This document shows positions 46,801 to 54,198 of a DNA stretch of 64,000 nucleotides, piece after piece. A program made the position numbers and the translations under genes. Origin of the DNA: Janthinobacterium sp. GW456P (GTDB lineage: Bacteria > Pseudomonadota > Gammaproteobacteria > Burkholderiales > Burkholderiaceae_D); contig NZ_NEHB01000029.1 of assembly GCF_002127655.1 (NCBI RefSeq), forward strand, positions 1-64,000. Reading direction: 5' to 3'. Below the pieces are notes generated by a model. That model was not told the DNA's origin. It ran no database searches and saw only the letters and a program-made list of their open reading frames with translations. How positions within the stretch are numbered: position 1 is the first letter of the stretch; each line of letters begins with the position of its first letter.

Positions 46801-47599
46801 CGGCGCTGGCGTGGCGCAGCAGCTGGCGGTAGCGCAGCAAGCCGTTCGCGGCGGCCACAAAGACGGTCAAGGTGACGGTGATCAGGGCCACGGCAAGCGC
46901 CACGAACGAAGCTTGCACGGTAATCGTGTTCTCGCCTGCCGTGGGCGTGCCCGAAAAGCGCGCCGCCAGCATGCCCGTGTAGTGCATGCCAGAAATGGCC
47001 AGGCCCATCACCACGCTGCTGGCCAACAAGGATGCCAGCGGACTGAGGCGCTGGCGCATCGCGTTCAGGCCGAAGCGCACCCACAGCGCCAGCATGGCCA
47101 TGGTGACGGCCACCAGCAGCGATAGCACGAACAGCCAGGGTTCGTAGCGCAGGACCAGCGACGTCTGCATGGCGGCCATGCCGCTGTAATGCATGGAGCC
47201 GATCCCAACTCCGACGAGCACGCCGCCGACCACCAATTGCCGCCAGTTGATGCTCGGACGCGCCAGCAGGTGCAGCGCCACCCACGAGGCGGCCATGCCG
47301 GGCAGCATCGACAGCAGGGTCAGGCCGGGCGCGAAGGACACGCGCGTGCAGATATCAAAGGCCAGCATGCCGATGAAGTGCATCGACCAGATGCCGCCGC
47401 CGAGCGCGATGGCGCCCGTGATGATGGCCGTCTGGCGCTGGAAGCCGCGCTCGCTGCTGCGTGCCATGCCGGCGATCTGCAAGGCCATGAACGAGGCAAA
47501 AATGGCGATGCCGATAGAAAACAGCACCAGCCAGGCATTGTGCGTGCCATAGATGTACGGCAAGGTATCGTTCGATACGGCAAAGAGGGAACTCAGCAT
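43892..47599 (-). CDS. MHYT-PAS hybrid sensor histidine kinase with receiver and Hpt
   Basis: Very large sensor of 1235 residues. An N-terminal seven-helix MHYT module has three signature repeats (SMHFIGM, SMHYSGM, GMHYTGM), proposed in the family to bind copper and sense oxygen, CO or NO. Three PAS domains follow, then HisKA (FLANMSHEIRTPMNAIIGF) and HATPase (DTGIGIP, GGTGLGTTI). A receiver (ILAADD, MDVQMPRMDG) and an Hpt domain (HLLHRIKGAAGNL) complete the phosphorelay. A relay His-Asp-His to the HD-GYP regulator 13 bases downstream is inferred. The ATG at 47599 lacks a strong ribosome site, but the MHYT module begins there. Confidence 0.92.
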   Translation of the reverse strand: MLSSLFAVSNDTLPYIYGTHNAWLVLFSIGIAIFASFMALQIAGMARSSERGFQRQTAIITGAIALGGGIWSMHFIGMLAFDICTRVSFAPGLTLLSMLPGMAASWVALHLLARPSINWRQLVVGGVLVGVGIGSMHYSGMAAMQTSLVLRYEPWLFVLSLLVAVTMAMLALWVRFGLNAMRQRLSPLASLLASSVVMGLAISGMHYTGMLAARFSGTPTAGENTITVQASFVALAVALITVTLTVFVAAANGLLRYRQLLRHASAGESRLRAIVDTAADGLITIDGQGKVRSFNPAAEKLFGWREAEIVGRDASVLLQPSDAAEYEGYLRDYLEKGASRILDSGRELDGCHKDGAVLPMRVAIGKIDTPGQPLFVAFVTDMRSSRSMEQALKDSERQYRTLIRNIPGVSFHCSFAPEWKMIFISDAVFNLTGWTPQDFIEGRVRLFDLVHPDDRQRVNDTCVQAAGEQRDFENVYRLIHRDGRERWVRESSGPVLDNDGVVRWIDGVILDITESELRNAEYEGKVTAISRATAVAEFDLQGRILAANQNFLDLVGYQLDDVLGLHHSIFCEPAHVTSPDYIAFWQHLAGGEFNTGEYKRIGKDGREVWIQASYNPIFNTDGKPFKVVKLATDVSERRAMQENLRAAKDRAELAAESKTSFLANMSHEIRTPMNAIIGFTEVLLGTALDSLQRRHLGTVRQSARSLLELLNDILDMAKLEKGATELELVDFSLPDLVDHVAASLRVTAHARDLVLHVDVDPGMGQFFLGDARRVQQVLTNLIGNAVKFTEVGHVRVAVGMQGEQVHIAVHDTGIGIPADRLDKIFAPFTQADSSMSRRFGGTGLGTTISLQLVELMKGSITVESTLGVGSVFHVLLPLAPGKAVARRSEQPVAALPPLRILAADDVPQNVELLLISLGAAGHQVIAASDGESAVREFSKGSFDIVLMDVQMPRMDGLEATRLIRVYEREQGLKATPIIALTASVLEQDRRAAQMAGMNGFASKPLEMHKLTAEIARLLDIAVTMPPPAAGAAARVAAGQVDWQRGIALWGGRVALQRAIGRFVQANGDCAAMLAAELERGGASVAGHLLHRIKGAAGNLCLVQVESLLGRIEQAIARQLPATELLVQLAAAFMALAGELEEVNMPAVAMDATAASAPLDAPAAGVLLRQAIASLEGGQLDDSLMAQIAGMLAPHGQQQRLQALASAIDDFEFAHAVGVLRQLLAWLEEPTAADLS

Positions 47600-47959
47600 A
47601 CTGTCGTGAACCGAATAGAGTGAAACGTGACGTCGCAAAACATGACGGCGCACCGCGCGCCGGCGCCGGGCTTTTTGGTAAAGCGGCAACACAGCAAAAA
47701 TGACAACGGCAGCAGTCGACCAGGGCAAGGCTCGGTCATCACGCCCGCGCCTGCCGCGCGGGGGAAAGGCGCTTTTTTTTACAGAGCGAAAAAGCGGAAT
47801 GCGTACGAACTCTGGCGCGGATATCTGGCCGCCAGCGTGACGATGATTTTTTAAAGAATTCTGAGTATAGTTGCTTTGCGAACATATTCATAGGACTTCA
47901 GCAATATAGTTGCCAAAAGAAAAATGTTCCGCAGCCGTGATGCGACAATTCCCGGCCGC
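47600..47959. other. Intergenic region, 360 bases
   Basis: No convincing gene. A short rightward frame (47627-47854) has no recognisable features. The right third (about 47850-47935) is AT-rich and holds the direct repeat TATAGTTGC at 47866-47874 and 47905-47913. It lies upstream of the MHYT kinase gene and downstream of a frameshifted gene, so it probably carries the kinase promoter. Confidence 0.45.
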
Positions 47960-48600
47960 TCAGCCTGGCGGCCACTGCGCGCGTATCACGGAAGATTCCT
48001 GACAGGCGGGCCCGGCCCGCACGGCGACAGGAATACCGGCCAGCTTGCAACGGCGGCTCAACTCGTCCTTGACCTGCCGCAACGACCAGCGCTGCGGCAC
48101 GGGCAGATCCATGCCAATCACGCGAATCAGCGGGCAGTCGTCGAGTGTCGTGTGCAGCAACAGCTCCAGGCGCGCCATCGGTGGCCCGCCCCGGTAGACA
48201 CTTACCGCGCCCGCGTAGGCGACCACCTCGGGCATGCGTATCTGCTGCGGCGCCAGCTGCAGCGTCTTCTCATGGCCGGGCAGGCGCCGCGCCACCCGGC
48301 GCAGCAACAGGCGGCGTCGTTGATTTCGACATGAAAAGACAGCTTCGGCCCCGGCAACAGGAACAGGCCGACGACCCAGGCGGCCAGCGCCGGCAGGAGC
48401 AGCAGCACGGCCTCGCCCGCGTATGGCACGTCGCGCCAGACGGCTTGCAGCACAAAGGCGAGGATCAGGGCGCAGCCGCCCAGCAGCACGCCGCGCCACA
48501 GCACGGGACGCAGATTGGCCATCATCGCCGCCTGGGAACTTGCATCGTCGGCCGGCGCAAAACGTATCCATTCGGCGCGCGCCGGTTTCAGCTTGCGCAC
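47960..48600 (-). pseudogene. Frameshifted small membrane protein gene
   Basis: Two overlapping minus-strand frames together spell one protein of about 213 residues. The first part starts at GTG 48600 (MRKLKPARAEWIRF by GTG), with two hydrophobic segments and LSFHVEIND. The second frame continues RRLLLRRVARRLPGHEK to a stop at 47960. The break lies near 48310-48325, and one missing base would restore the frame. No slippery site is seen, so this is a decayed gene or a sequencing error. The product family is not recognised. It follows the SseB-like gene by 11 bases and was probably in its operon. Confidence 0.6.
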
Positions 48601-48611
48601 CGCCTTTCCGC

Positions 48612-48980
48612 TCAGGCGTTTTGCGCCAGCATGCCGCGGAACCACGCCAGCTGTTCGCGCGTCAGGTAATTGGCGCCATCGCCATGCAGGATGACGATCT
48701 CGATCTCGGGAGGAATCGACGCGATCAGTTGCGCGCCCGTGACGGGGATCTTGGGAAAATTGATGCCGGCCAGGAAGGCCGGGTCTTCCGCTACCGTCAC
48801 GCACTGGCGCTCGGGATTCGGCGACGGCACGAGGAACAGGTCGATCTGCTCGCTCTGCCCGCCGATCACGACGTGCAATTGCGCGGCCAGCAGTTCGGGC
48901 AGGATCAGTTCGATGTTATTTTCGGTGCGCGATTGCTGGAAAGCGCTTTTCAGGGGCGTGAGGACAGGCGTGGCGGACAT
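48612..48980 (-). CDS. SseB-like small protein, uncharacterised
   Basis: Soluble protein of 122 residues. TPLKSAFQQSRTENNIELILPELLAAQLHVVIG then a strand-rich middle and GANYLTREQLAWFRGML at the end recall the N-terminal domain of SseB-type proteins, but the match is loose. No signal or membrane segment. It is upstream of the frameshifted membrane gene. Role unknown. Confidence 0.55.
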   Translation of the reverse strand: MSATPVLTPLKSAFQQSRTENNIELILPELLAAQLHVVIGGQSEQIDLFLVPSPNPERQCVTVAEDPAFLAGINFPKIPVTGAQLIASIPPEIEIVILHGDGANYLTREQLAWFRGMLAQNA

Positions 48981-49055
48981 GGGAACCGTGTAAAAGTGAA
49001 GACGGCGGCAGTGTAGCAGAGGCGCCCGGCCGGGCGCGCTCCGCTGGCATCACCC

Positions 49056-51551
49056 CTACAGCTTGTAGTTCAGCGACAGCAGCACGCTGCGCGGCGCGCC
49101 GTAGCGTTCCAGCCCGCCCGACCACGCATAGCCGAGGCCCTGGTAGTAGCGGCGGTCCAGCACGTTGTCGACGCTGACGCGCAGCTGCACCTGCTCGCTC
49201 AGGCGGTAGCCGGCCGTCAAGCCGACGATGGCGTAGCCGCCCTGTTGCGTCAAATAGCCCGTGTCGCGGCGGTAGATCTTGTCCTGCGCGTACACGGAGC
49301 CGCCCAGATTCCACCGCGCCAGGCTGCCGCGCAGCTGTACATTCGTGTACAGCTTGAACAACTGCTTCGGCTCATCCGTGGCGATGCGCTGGCCGATGTT
49401 CGCCGCCACGCCGTCTTTCGTGTATTTGGCCAGCACATAGGTGTAGCCGCCCGCGATCTGCCAGCCCGGCAGTGGCGAGCCCGACAATTGCAGATCAACG
49501 CCTTCGCTCTGCACCTGCCCGGCCGGGCGGGCGCAATAGATGGCGCCGCCCGTGGGGCAATTGACTTCATCGGCCATCGCGCGGTTATTCTGCTTGATAC
49601 GGAACAGGGCGCCGCCGGCATTGAGGCGGCCGCCGAAATACTCGCCCTTGACGCCCACTTCCAGGTTGGTGCCGCTCAACGGCGGCAAGGTATTGCCGCG
49701 CACGTCCAGCGAGCTTTGCGGCTCGAATATCTGCGTGCCGCTCGCATACACGGAGTGATGCTGGTCCAGGTCGTAGACGAGGCCCGCATACGGCGTAAAC
49801 TTCGCGTTTTCCGTCAGGCCGCGCCTCCACGTGGGGTTGCTGGCATACCAGCCCGTCACATCCTGCGCATACCAGCCGAAGCGCCCGCCCAGCACCAGGC
49901 GCAGTGGATCGGCCAGGCTGAAGTTGCCGGCCGCATAAACTCCCTTCTCATCCGTCTTACGGCCCCAGTTGTACGGCTCGAACGGCGCGCCGTGCATGCG
50001 ATAGGCATGGGGATTCCAGTGGCGGATGTCGATCACGTGCGTCCCGGCGCCCTCCCAGCTCTGACCCGCATCCGAATCGTCGTGGCGGTAGCTGGCGCCG
50101 ATGAGAAGATCGTGCTGGCGGCCGAACCAGGTGACGGGGCCGCTCAGGCGCCAGTCAGCCACCACCTGTTCCGTGCTGTACTTCCAGCCCGTTTCCGACT
50201 GGCTGAAGCGATAGATCTCGCCATCGATGCGGCTATTGGTGGTGTTGCGCGTGCTGGAAGAAGCCTCGATGCGCGTGATGGCAAAGCGGCTGCGCCAGCC
50301 CTTCTCCAGCTTGGTTTCCAGGTTGGCGAAAACGACGTTGTTGTCGCGTTTCTGGAACGAGTCGGCATTATTCAGAAAGGTCGGGCGCGGCAAGTCCATG
50401 TGGCGTCCATCGGCAAACGTCGGCAAGCCGACAAACACGCCATCGGTGCGGCTGTGCTGGCGCGAGAAACCGATGCCGGCCGTGGTGGACGGCGTCAGGT
50501 CCGCTTCGACGATCGCATACACGGTGCCATTGGTGTTGTTGACCACGTCGACGAAACTGTCGCTGTCGCGCCAGCTGGCCGCCACCCTGCCGCGCACGCT
50601 GCCCGAGGCGTTCAAGGCATTGCTGGCGTCCACCGTCAATTGCCGGTCCTTCCAGCTACCCAGGTGAGCGGATGCGTTCAGCAGCGGCGTGGCTGTGGGG
50701 CGCTTGCGTATCATGTTGATGCTGCCCGACGGCGCGCCCGCCCCTTCCATCAAACCCGTGGCGCCGCGCACCACTTCCACCCGGTCGTACATCAGCATGT
50801 CGGCCGAGACGTTGCGTTCATTGAAACCCGTGACGTCCAGAGGCAAGCCATCGACGTTAACGTGGCTCAAGGCAAACCCGCGCGCAAAATACGTGGTTTC
50901 CTGGTCGGACACGCCCTGGGTCTTGCCATAGATGCCAGGCGTGGCGCGCGCGACGTCCTGCAAGGTGGTCAAATCGAAATCTTCCATCTGCTGGCGCGAA
51001 ATCACGCTGACCGTTTGCGGCGTGTGGCGTTGCGACAGGTTCAAGCCCGTGGCCGTCGACATGGCGCGCGCCGTATATAAACCCGTGCCTTCCGTGGCGC
51101 CGTCCGCCTCGGCGCTGACGACCACGGCGGGCATGCTGGCCAGGCCGCCATCGGCCGCGCTGGCATTCATTTTGCGCAACAGATAATTGCCGCTGTTGCT
51201 GGCTATCACCTCCAGGCCGCTGCCTTGCAGCAACGTTTGCAGCCCGGCCGCGACGCCATAACGGCCCTGCAAGCCCGGCGTCATGAGGCCGTCGAGCGCC
51301 ACGCCTTGCGTGGACAGGTTCACGCCGGCGGCGATGGCAAACGAGGCCAGCGCATCGCGCAGGTTGCCGGCGGGAATGCTGTAGTCGCGTGTGCTGGCGG
51401 CCTGGCTGGCCTCGGCCGCCAGCGCCATGTGCGGCAACGTGGCGCCGGCCCCGCCCACGGCGAGAAACAAGACCAGCGCGGCGCGCACGGCGCCGGTGGT
51501 GGGATGGAGCGTCATGCGTGCTGCTGTCAAAGTGCGGTGCTGCAAAGCCAT
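49056..51551 (-). CDS. TonB-dependent siderophore receptor with STN domain, second system
   Basis: Outer-membrane siderophore transducer of 831 residues. The start at 51551 has AAGGG upstream and opens into a long signal region ending near PHMALAAEA. The STN domain (IPAGNLRDALASFAIAAGVNL) comes first, then the plug (LSQRHTPQTVSVISRQQM, VEVVRGATGLMEGAGAPSGSINMIRKRP) and a barrel ending VLLSLNYKL. The plug type is that of FpvA/FoxA/FhuE receptors for hydroxamate or mixed siderophores. With fecI and fecR directly upstream and a Fur box before fecI it forms a complete surface-signalling iron-uptake unit. Confidence 0.93.
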   Translation of the reverse strand: MALQHRTLTAARMTLHPTTGAVRAALVLFLAVGGAGATLPHMALAAEASQAASTRDYSIPAGNLRDALASFAIAAGVNLSTQGVALDGLMTPGLQGRYGVAAGLQTLLQGSGLEVIASNSGNYLLRKMNASAADGGLASMPAVVVSAEADGATEGTGLYTARAMSTATGLNLSQRHTPQTVSVISRQQMEDFDLTTLQDVARATPGIYGKTQGVSDQETTYFARGFALSHVNVDGLPLDVTGFNERNVSADMLMYDRVEVVRGATGLMEGAGAPSGSINMIRKRPTATPLLNASAHLGSWKDRQLTVDASNALNASGSVRGRVAASWRDSDSFVDVVNNTNGTVYAIVEADLTPSTTAGIGFSRQHSRTDGVFVGLPTFADGRHMDLPRPTFLNNADSFQKRDNNVVFANLETKLEKGWRSRFAITRIEASSSTRNTTNSRIDGEIYRFSQSETGWKYSTEQVVADWRLSGPVTWFGRQHDLLIGASYRHDDSDAGQSWEGAGTHVIDIRHWNPHAYRMHGAPFEPYNWGRKTDEKGVYAAGNFSLADPLRLVLGGRFGWYAQDVTGWYASNPTWRRGLTENAKFTPYAGLVYDLDQHHSVYASGTQIFEPQSSLDVRGNTLPPLSGTNLEVGVKGEYFGGRLNAGGALFRIKQNNRAMADEVNCPTGGAIYCARPAGQVQSEGVDLQLSGSPLPGWQIAGGYTYVLAKYTKDGVAANIGQRIATDEPKQLFKLYTNVQLRGSLARWNLGGSVYAQDKIYRRDTGYLTQQGGYAIVGLTAGYRLSEQVQLRVSVDNVLDRRYYQGLGYAWSGGLERYGAPRSVLLSLNYKL

Positions 51552-51671
51552 GTAAACCCTTTCGATGGTTCGGATTGTTCGTTCTCTACCTTGTATGACG
51601 AAGCAATCCGAAAAAAGGGACAGGGAAAATGCACATGGCGGCGCTTGGCGGGGATAACAGTATCTTCGAGT

Positions 51672-51707
51672 CGTAGGTCGGCTTAGCCCACAGGGCGTAA
51701 GCCGACA
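51672..51707. repeat. REP-like palindromic repeat, copy B
   Basis: Inverted copy of the element at 20962-20993: on the minus strand TGTCGGCTTACGC, a seven-base loop, then GCTAAGCCGACCTACG. Located between fecR and the receptor gene, ending four bases from the fecR stop. It may double as an attenuating hairpin. Confidence 0.65.
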
Positions 51708-51710
51708 CAC

Positions 51711-52688
51711 TCAAGCCGCCTCGACACTGATCCAGTAGCGCGTGCGGCGCGCCAGCCGGATCGGCAAGGCGCGCTGCAGCAAGAGCAGGATGTTCTCCGG
51801 ATCGTGCAACTGGAAGATGCCGTCCACGGGCATGGCAGCGAGCACCGGATCGCAGCGCAGCACGCCATAGCGGTAGCGGGCCACCTGCGCAAGCACCTCG
51901 CCCAGCGGCATCTGCTCGGCGATCAGCACGCCCCGCAACCAGGCGTCCGCATGCGGCACCAGTGGCGTCAAGGCAGAAACGGCACGCTCATCGAAACTGC
52001 CCTGCTGGCCCGCATTGACCCTGCGCAAGGCATCGGGCGCTTGCGATGGCCGGATCTCGACGGCACCCTCGCTGACGCTCACCCGCGTGCGCGGTGCCAG
52101 CACGCTGCCGCCCTGGCGCACGCTGAAGTGCGTGCCCAGCGCGCGCACCACGCCATTGCTGCTGCGCACGAGGAACGGGCGCGCTGGCACGGCCCCGTCG
52201 TGTGCCGTGGCAACGTGGACTTCCCCGGCATGCAAGGCCACCAGCCGCGCCGCCCCGTCAAAGCGCACGTCGATGGCCGTGTCCGTATTGAGCACCAGTT
52301 GCGTACCATCGGGCAAGTTCATGTGACGGATTTCCCCCCGGGCCGTGCGGATGGCCGCGTGCCACGCCTGCCAGGGCGCCGATTCGCTGGCCAGCCACAG
52401 CGCCGGCCCGGCTACGATCAGCCCCGCCAGACCGTAGAGCACGGCACGCCTGTGCGGCGACTGCGGCGGCGTCTCCGCCGTCTGGCGCAGCGCGGGCGGC
52501 ACGCTGGCCAGGGTGCCGCATACCAGCTCGGCCCGTTTCCACGCCGCCTCATGCGCGGGATCGCTGGCGCGCCAGGCCCGGAAGGCTTGCTGTTCGTCAA
52601 CGTTCAACGGGCCCGCATGCAGGCGCACCAGCCATTGCGCCGCCGCGCGGGCGGCGCGCGGGTCGATGGCAGCCATGCTGGCGTTCAC
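51711..52688 (-). CDS. FecR-family anti-sigma regulator
   Basis: Complete FecR protein of 325 residues, partner of the sigma factor encoded just upstream. An N-terminal DUF4880 domain (AAQWLVRLHAGPLNVDEQQAFRAW) is cytoplasmic and holds the sigma factor. A membrane helix (about 83-103) and a periplasmic FecR domain (GEIRHMNLPDGTQLVLNTDTAID, RALGTHFSVRQ) follow. It starts at GTG, overlapping the sigma-factor stop by four bases; an ATG twelve bases later is the alternative. It relays receptor occupancy to the sigma factor. Confidence 0.93.
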   Translation of the reverse strand: MNASMAAIDPRAARAAAQWLVRLHAGPLNVDEQQAFRAWRASDPAHEAAWKRAELVCGTLASVPPALRQTAETPPQSPHRRAVLYGLAGLIVAGPALWLASESAPWQAWHAAIRTARGEIRHMNLPDGTQLVLNTDTAIDVRFDGAARLVALHAGEVHVATAHDGAVPARPFLVRSSNGVVRALGTHFSVRQGGSVLAPRTRVSVSEGAVEIRPSQAPDALRRVNAGQQGSFDERAVSALTPLVPHADAWLRGVLIAEQMPLGEVLAQVARYRYGVLRCDPVLAAMPVDGIFQLHDPENILLLLQRALPIRLARRTRYWISVEAA

Positions 52689-53191
52689 AGGATCAAGAGG
52701 ATGCAGTGCTCGAAAGCCTGCACCATGTAACGCTTGATGCTGCGCTCGCTCACGGCCAGGCGCCGGGCGATTTCCCCATACGCGAGGCCATCGACATGCG
52801 CCAGCAGAAAGGCGTTGCGCACCAGCGGCGGCAAGCCGTCGAGCATGGCATCGATGCGCTGCAAGGCTTCCAGTACCAGCAAACGCTCTTCCGGCGACTG
52901 CATCAGCAATTCAGGCTGCTGCGCCAGGGTTTCCAGCCACGCCTGCTCCAGCGACAGGCGCCGGTAATGGTCGATCAGCAGACGCTGTGCCACGGTGGTC
53001 AGGTAGGCGCGCGGTTCGCGCAAGGTTTGCCGGCCCTCGGGCGGCGCCGTCAGCAGGCGCACGAAGGTATCCTGCGCCAGGTCGGCCGCATGGTCGGTGC
53101 ACTGCAGCTTGGCGCGCAGCCAGCGCATCAGCCAGCCGTGATGATTGCCATAGATGGCTGCGATCGATTCGCCGGACTGCGCAATGTTCAC
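52685..53191 (-). CDS. ECF sigma factor, FecI type
   Basis: Iron-starvation sigma factor of 168 residues. The start is GTG at 53191 with GGAG six bases before; a longer frame reaches back across the Fur box and is rejected. Region 2 reads LAQDTFVRLL and region 4 contains GLAYGEIARRLAVSERSIKRYMVQAFEHC. It is expected to transcribe the downstream receptor gene once the receptor is occupied. Transcription of the sigma gene itself is presumably iron-repressed through the Fur box upstream. Confidence 0.93.
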   Translation of the reverse strand: MNIAQSGESIAAIYGNHHGWLMRWLRAKLQCTDHAADLAQDTFVRLLTAPPEGRQTLREPRAYLTTVAQRLLIDHYRRLSLEQAWLETLAQQPELLMQSPEERLLVLEALQRIDAMLDGLPPLVRNAFLLAHVDGLAYGEIARRLAVSERSIKRYMVQAFEHCILLIL

Positions 53192-53262
53192 TAGGGACTC
53201 CGATGCGCTCAAGGCAAGGCGCGGCCACGCTGACGGCCGGCCGCAAGGCAAGCGACTCAATT

Positions 53263-53281
53263 GATAATAATTCTCATTATC
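53263..53281 (-). promoter_or_regulatory. Fur box upstream of the FecI-type sigma gene
   Basis: Minus-strand GATAATGAGAATTATTATC matches the 19-base Fur consensus GATAATGATAATCATTATC at 17 positions. It lies 72-90 bases before the sigma-factor start. Iron-replete Fur should repress this system. Confidence 0.85.
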
Positions 53282-53339
53282 ACAAATCATTGCCGCCTGC
53301 GTCAATGCCGGCGCCTGCCTATCTCTGGAAACCGTTGTT

Positions 53340-53834
53340 TCAGCGCGGCGCCTGGCGATTCACATACAGGCTCTTCATGATCATGCCGCCACGCATTTTC
53401 TTCGCGCCCGGCGCCAGCCCAGCGGGACAGGCACCGAGGAACACGCCCGCCAGTTCCGTGCGCTGCACCTCGGTCTTGCCGTTCAGTTCCACGGTCGTGT
53501 CGGCGATCAGGGTGTACGCCTTGGCCAGGTCGCCCTTGAAGGTGCCCGCCAGCCTGGCGCCCGGGCAGCTGGACTGGAAGGTATAGCTGTCGCCCTCGCG
53601 GCTTTGCGACGCCATCGTGCACTCCTGCTCGAAGTCGCTCCACAAGTCGTCATCGATCAGGCGGTCGCGCTGCTGGTCGACGCAGATTTCCCAGGAAAAC
53701 GGCGAGGTGGCGGGCGTCACCTTCCACAGCCCCGTGGCGCGCTGCAGGCGCTGCGCAGGCTCGGCCGCTGTGGCGAACGTGGCGGCGCACAGGGGAAGAA
53801 TAGTCATCAGGAACAAGGTCGCGCTGCGCTTCAT
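53340..53834 (-). CDS. DUF3617 exported protein
   Basis: Periplasmic protein of 164 residues with a signal peptide (MKRSATLFLMTILPLCAATFATA) and the DUF3617 pattern: LWKVTPATSPFSWEICVDQQRDR near the start, a Cys in FEQECTMASQSREGD and CPGARLAGTFKGD, then a C-terminal LGACPAG. Three to four Cys may form disulfides. The start at 53834 has GAGGG upstream. Function of the family is not established. Confidence 0.82.
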   Translation of the reverse strand: MKRSATLFLMTILPLCAATFATAAEPAQRLQRATGLWKVTPATSPFSWEICVDQQRDRLIDDDLWSDFEQECTMASQSREGDSYTFQSSCPGARLAGTFKGDLAKAYTLIADTTVELNGKTEVQRTELAGVFLGACPAGLAPGAKKMRGGMIMKSLYVNRQAPR

Positions 53835-53910
53835 GGGTATGCCCTCTGCTAAAAGGTGAAAATATAGCAAAGGGACAAGCGTAGCGGCCACACGTTTAGC
53901 GGCGCCTGAG

Positions 53911-54087
53911 TCAAGCCAGCTTGCGTTGATCCGGTTTTGCGGCCAGCACGAAGGGAATGGCAAGCGGCCCCAGCAAAGTTACCAGGATGGCCCGGACAGC
54001 CGTTGTTTTCAAGCTGCGGCATTTGGCAATGAAGAGACAGGCGAAAGCCGACAGCGACCAGATCAAGGCAGGCAGGTATTCAGTCAT
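53911..54087 (-). CDS. Small two-helix membrane protein
   Basis: Protein of 58 residues beginning MTEYLPALIWSLSAFACLFIA. It has two hydrophobic segments (about 5-20 and 32-50) separated by a basic loop, and ends in a charged tail. GGAG stands six bases before ATG 54087; the preceding ATG at 54090 is too close to it. The gene lies between DUF3617 and pyk with no evident partner. Unknown function. Confidence 0.6.
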   Translation of the reverse strand: MTEYLPALIWSLSAFACLFIAKCRSLKTTAVRAILVTLLGPLAIPFVLAAKPDQRKLA

Positions 54088-54147
54088 CATGCACTCCGTA
54101 TGCGCCTTATGAGGCAAGGAACCATGCTGACACGAAAAAGCGCCCAC

Positions 54148-54178
54148 CGCAATGGCAGATTGGGCATCTGCCATTGCG
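54148..54178 (-). terminator. Terminator of pyk
   Basis: Perfect 13-base-pair stem, CGCAATGGCAGAT with ATCTGCCATTGCG, five-base loop. On the minus strand GGTGGGCGC and then five Ts follow. It starts about 20 bases after the pyk stop. Confidence 0.8.
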
Positions 54179-54198
54179 CCTGGCGGCCGGCGATACGG

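Noticed and set aside
43859-47125. Rightward open frame of 1088 codons opposite the hybrid kinase
   Set aside because: The kinase has clear domains on the other strand; this frame has none.
47627-47854. Possible 75-residue gene in the kinase upstream region
   Set aside because: No ribosome site, no family features, biased composition.
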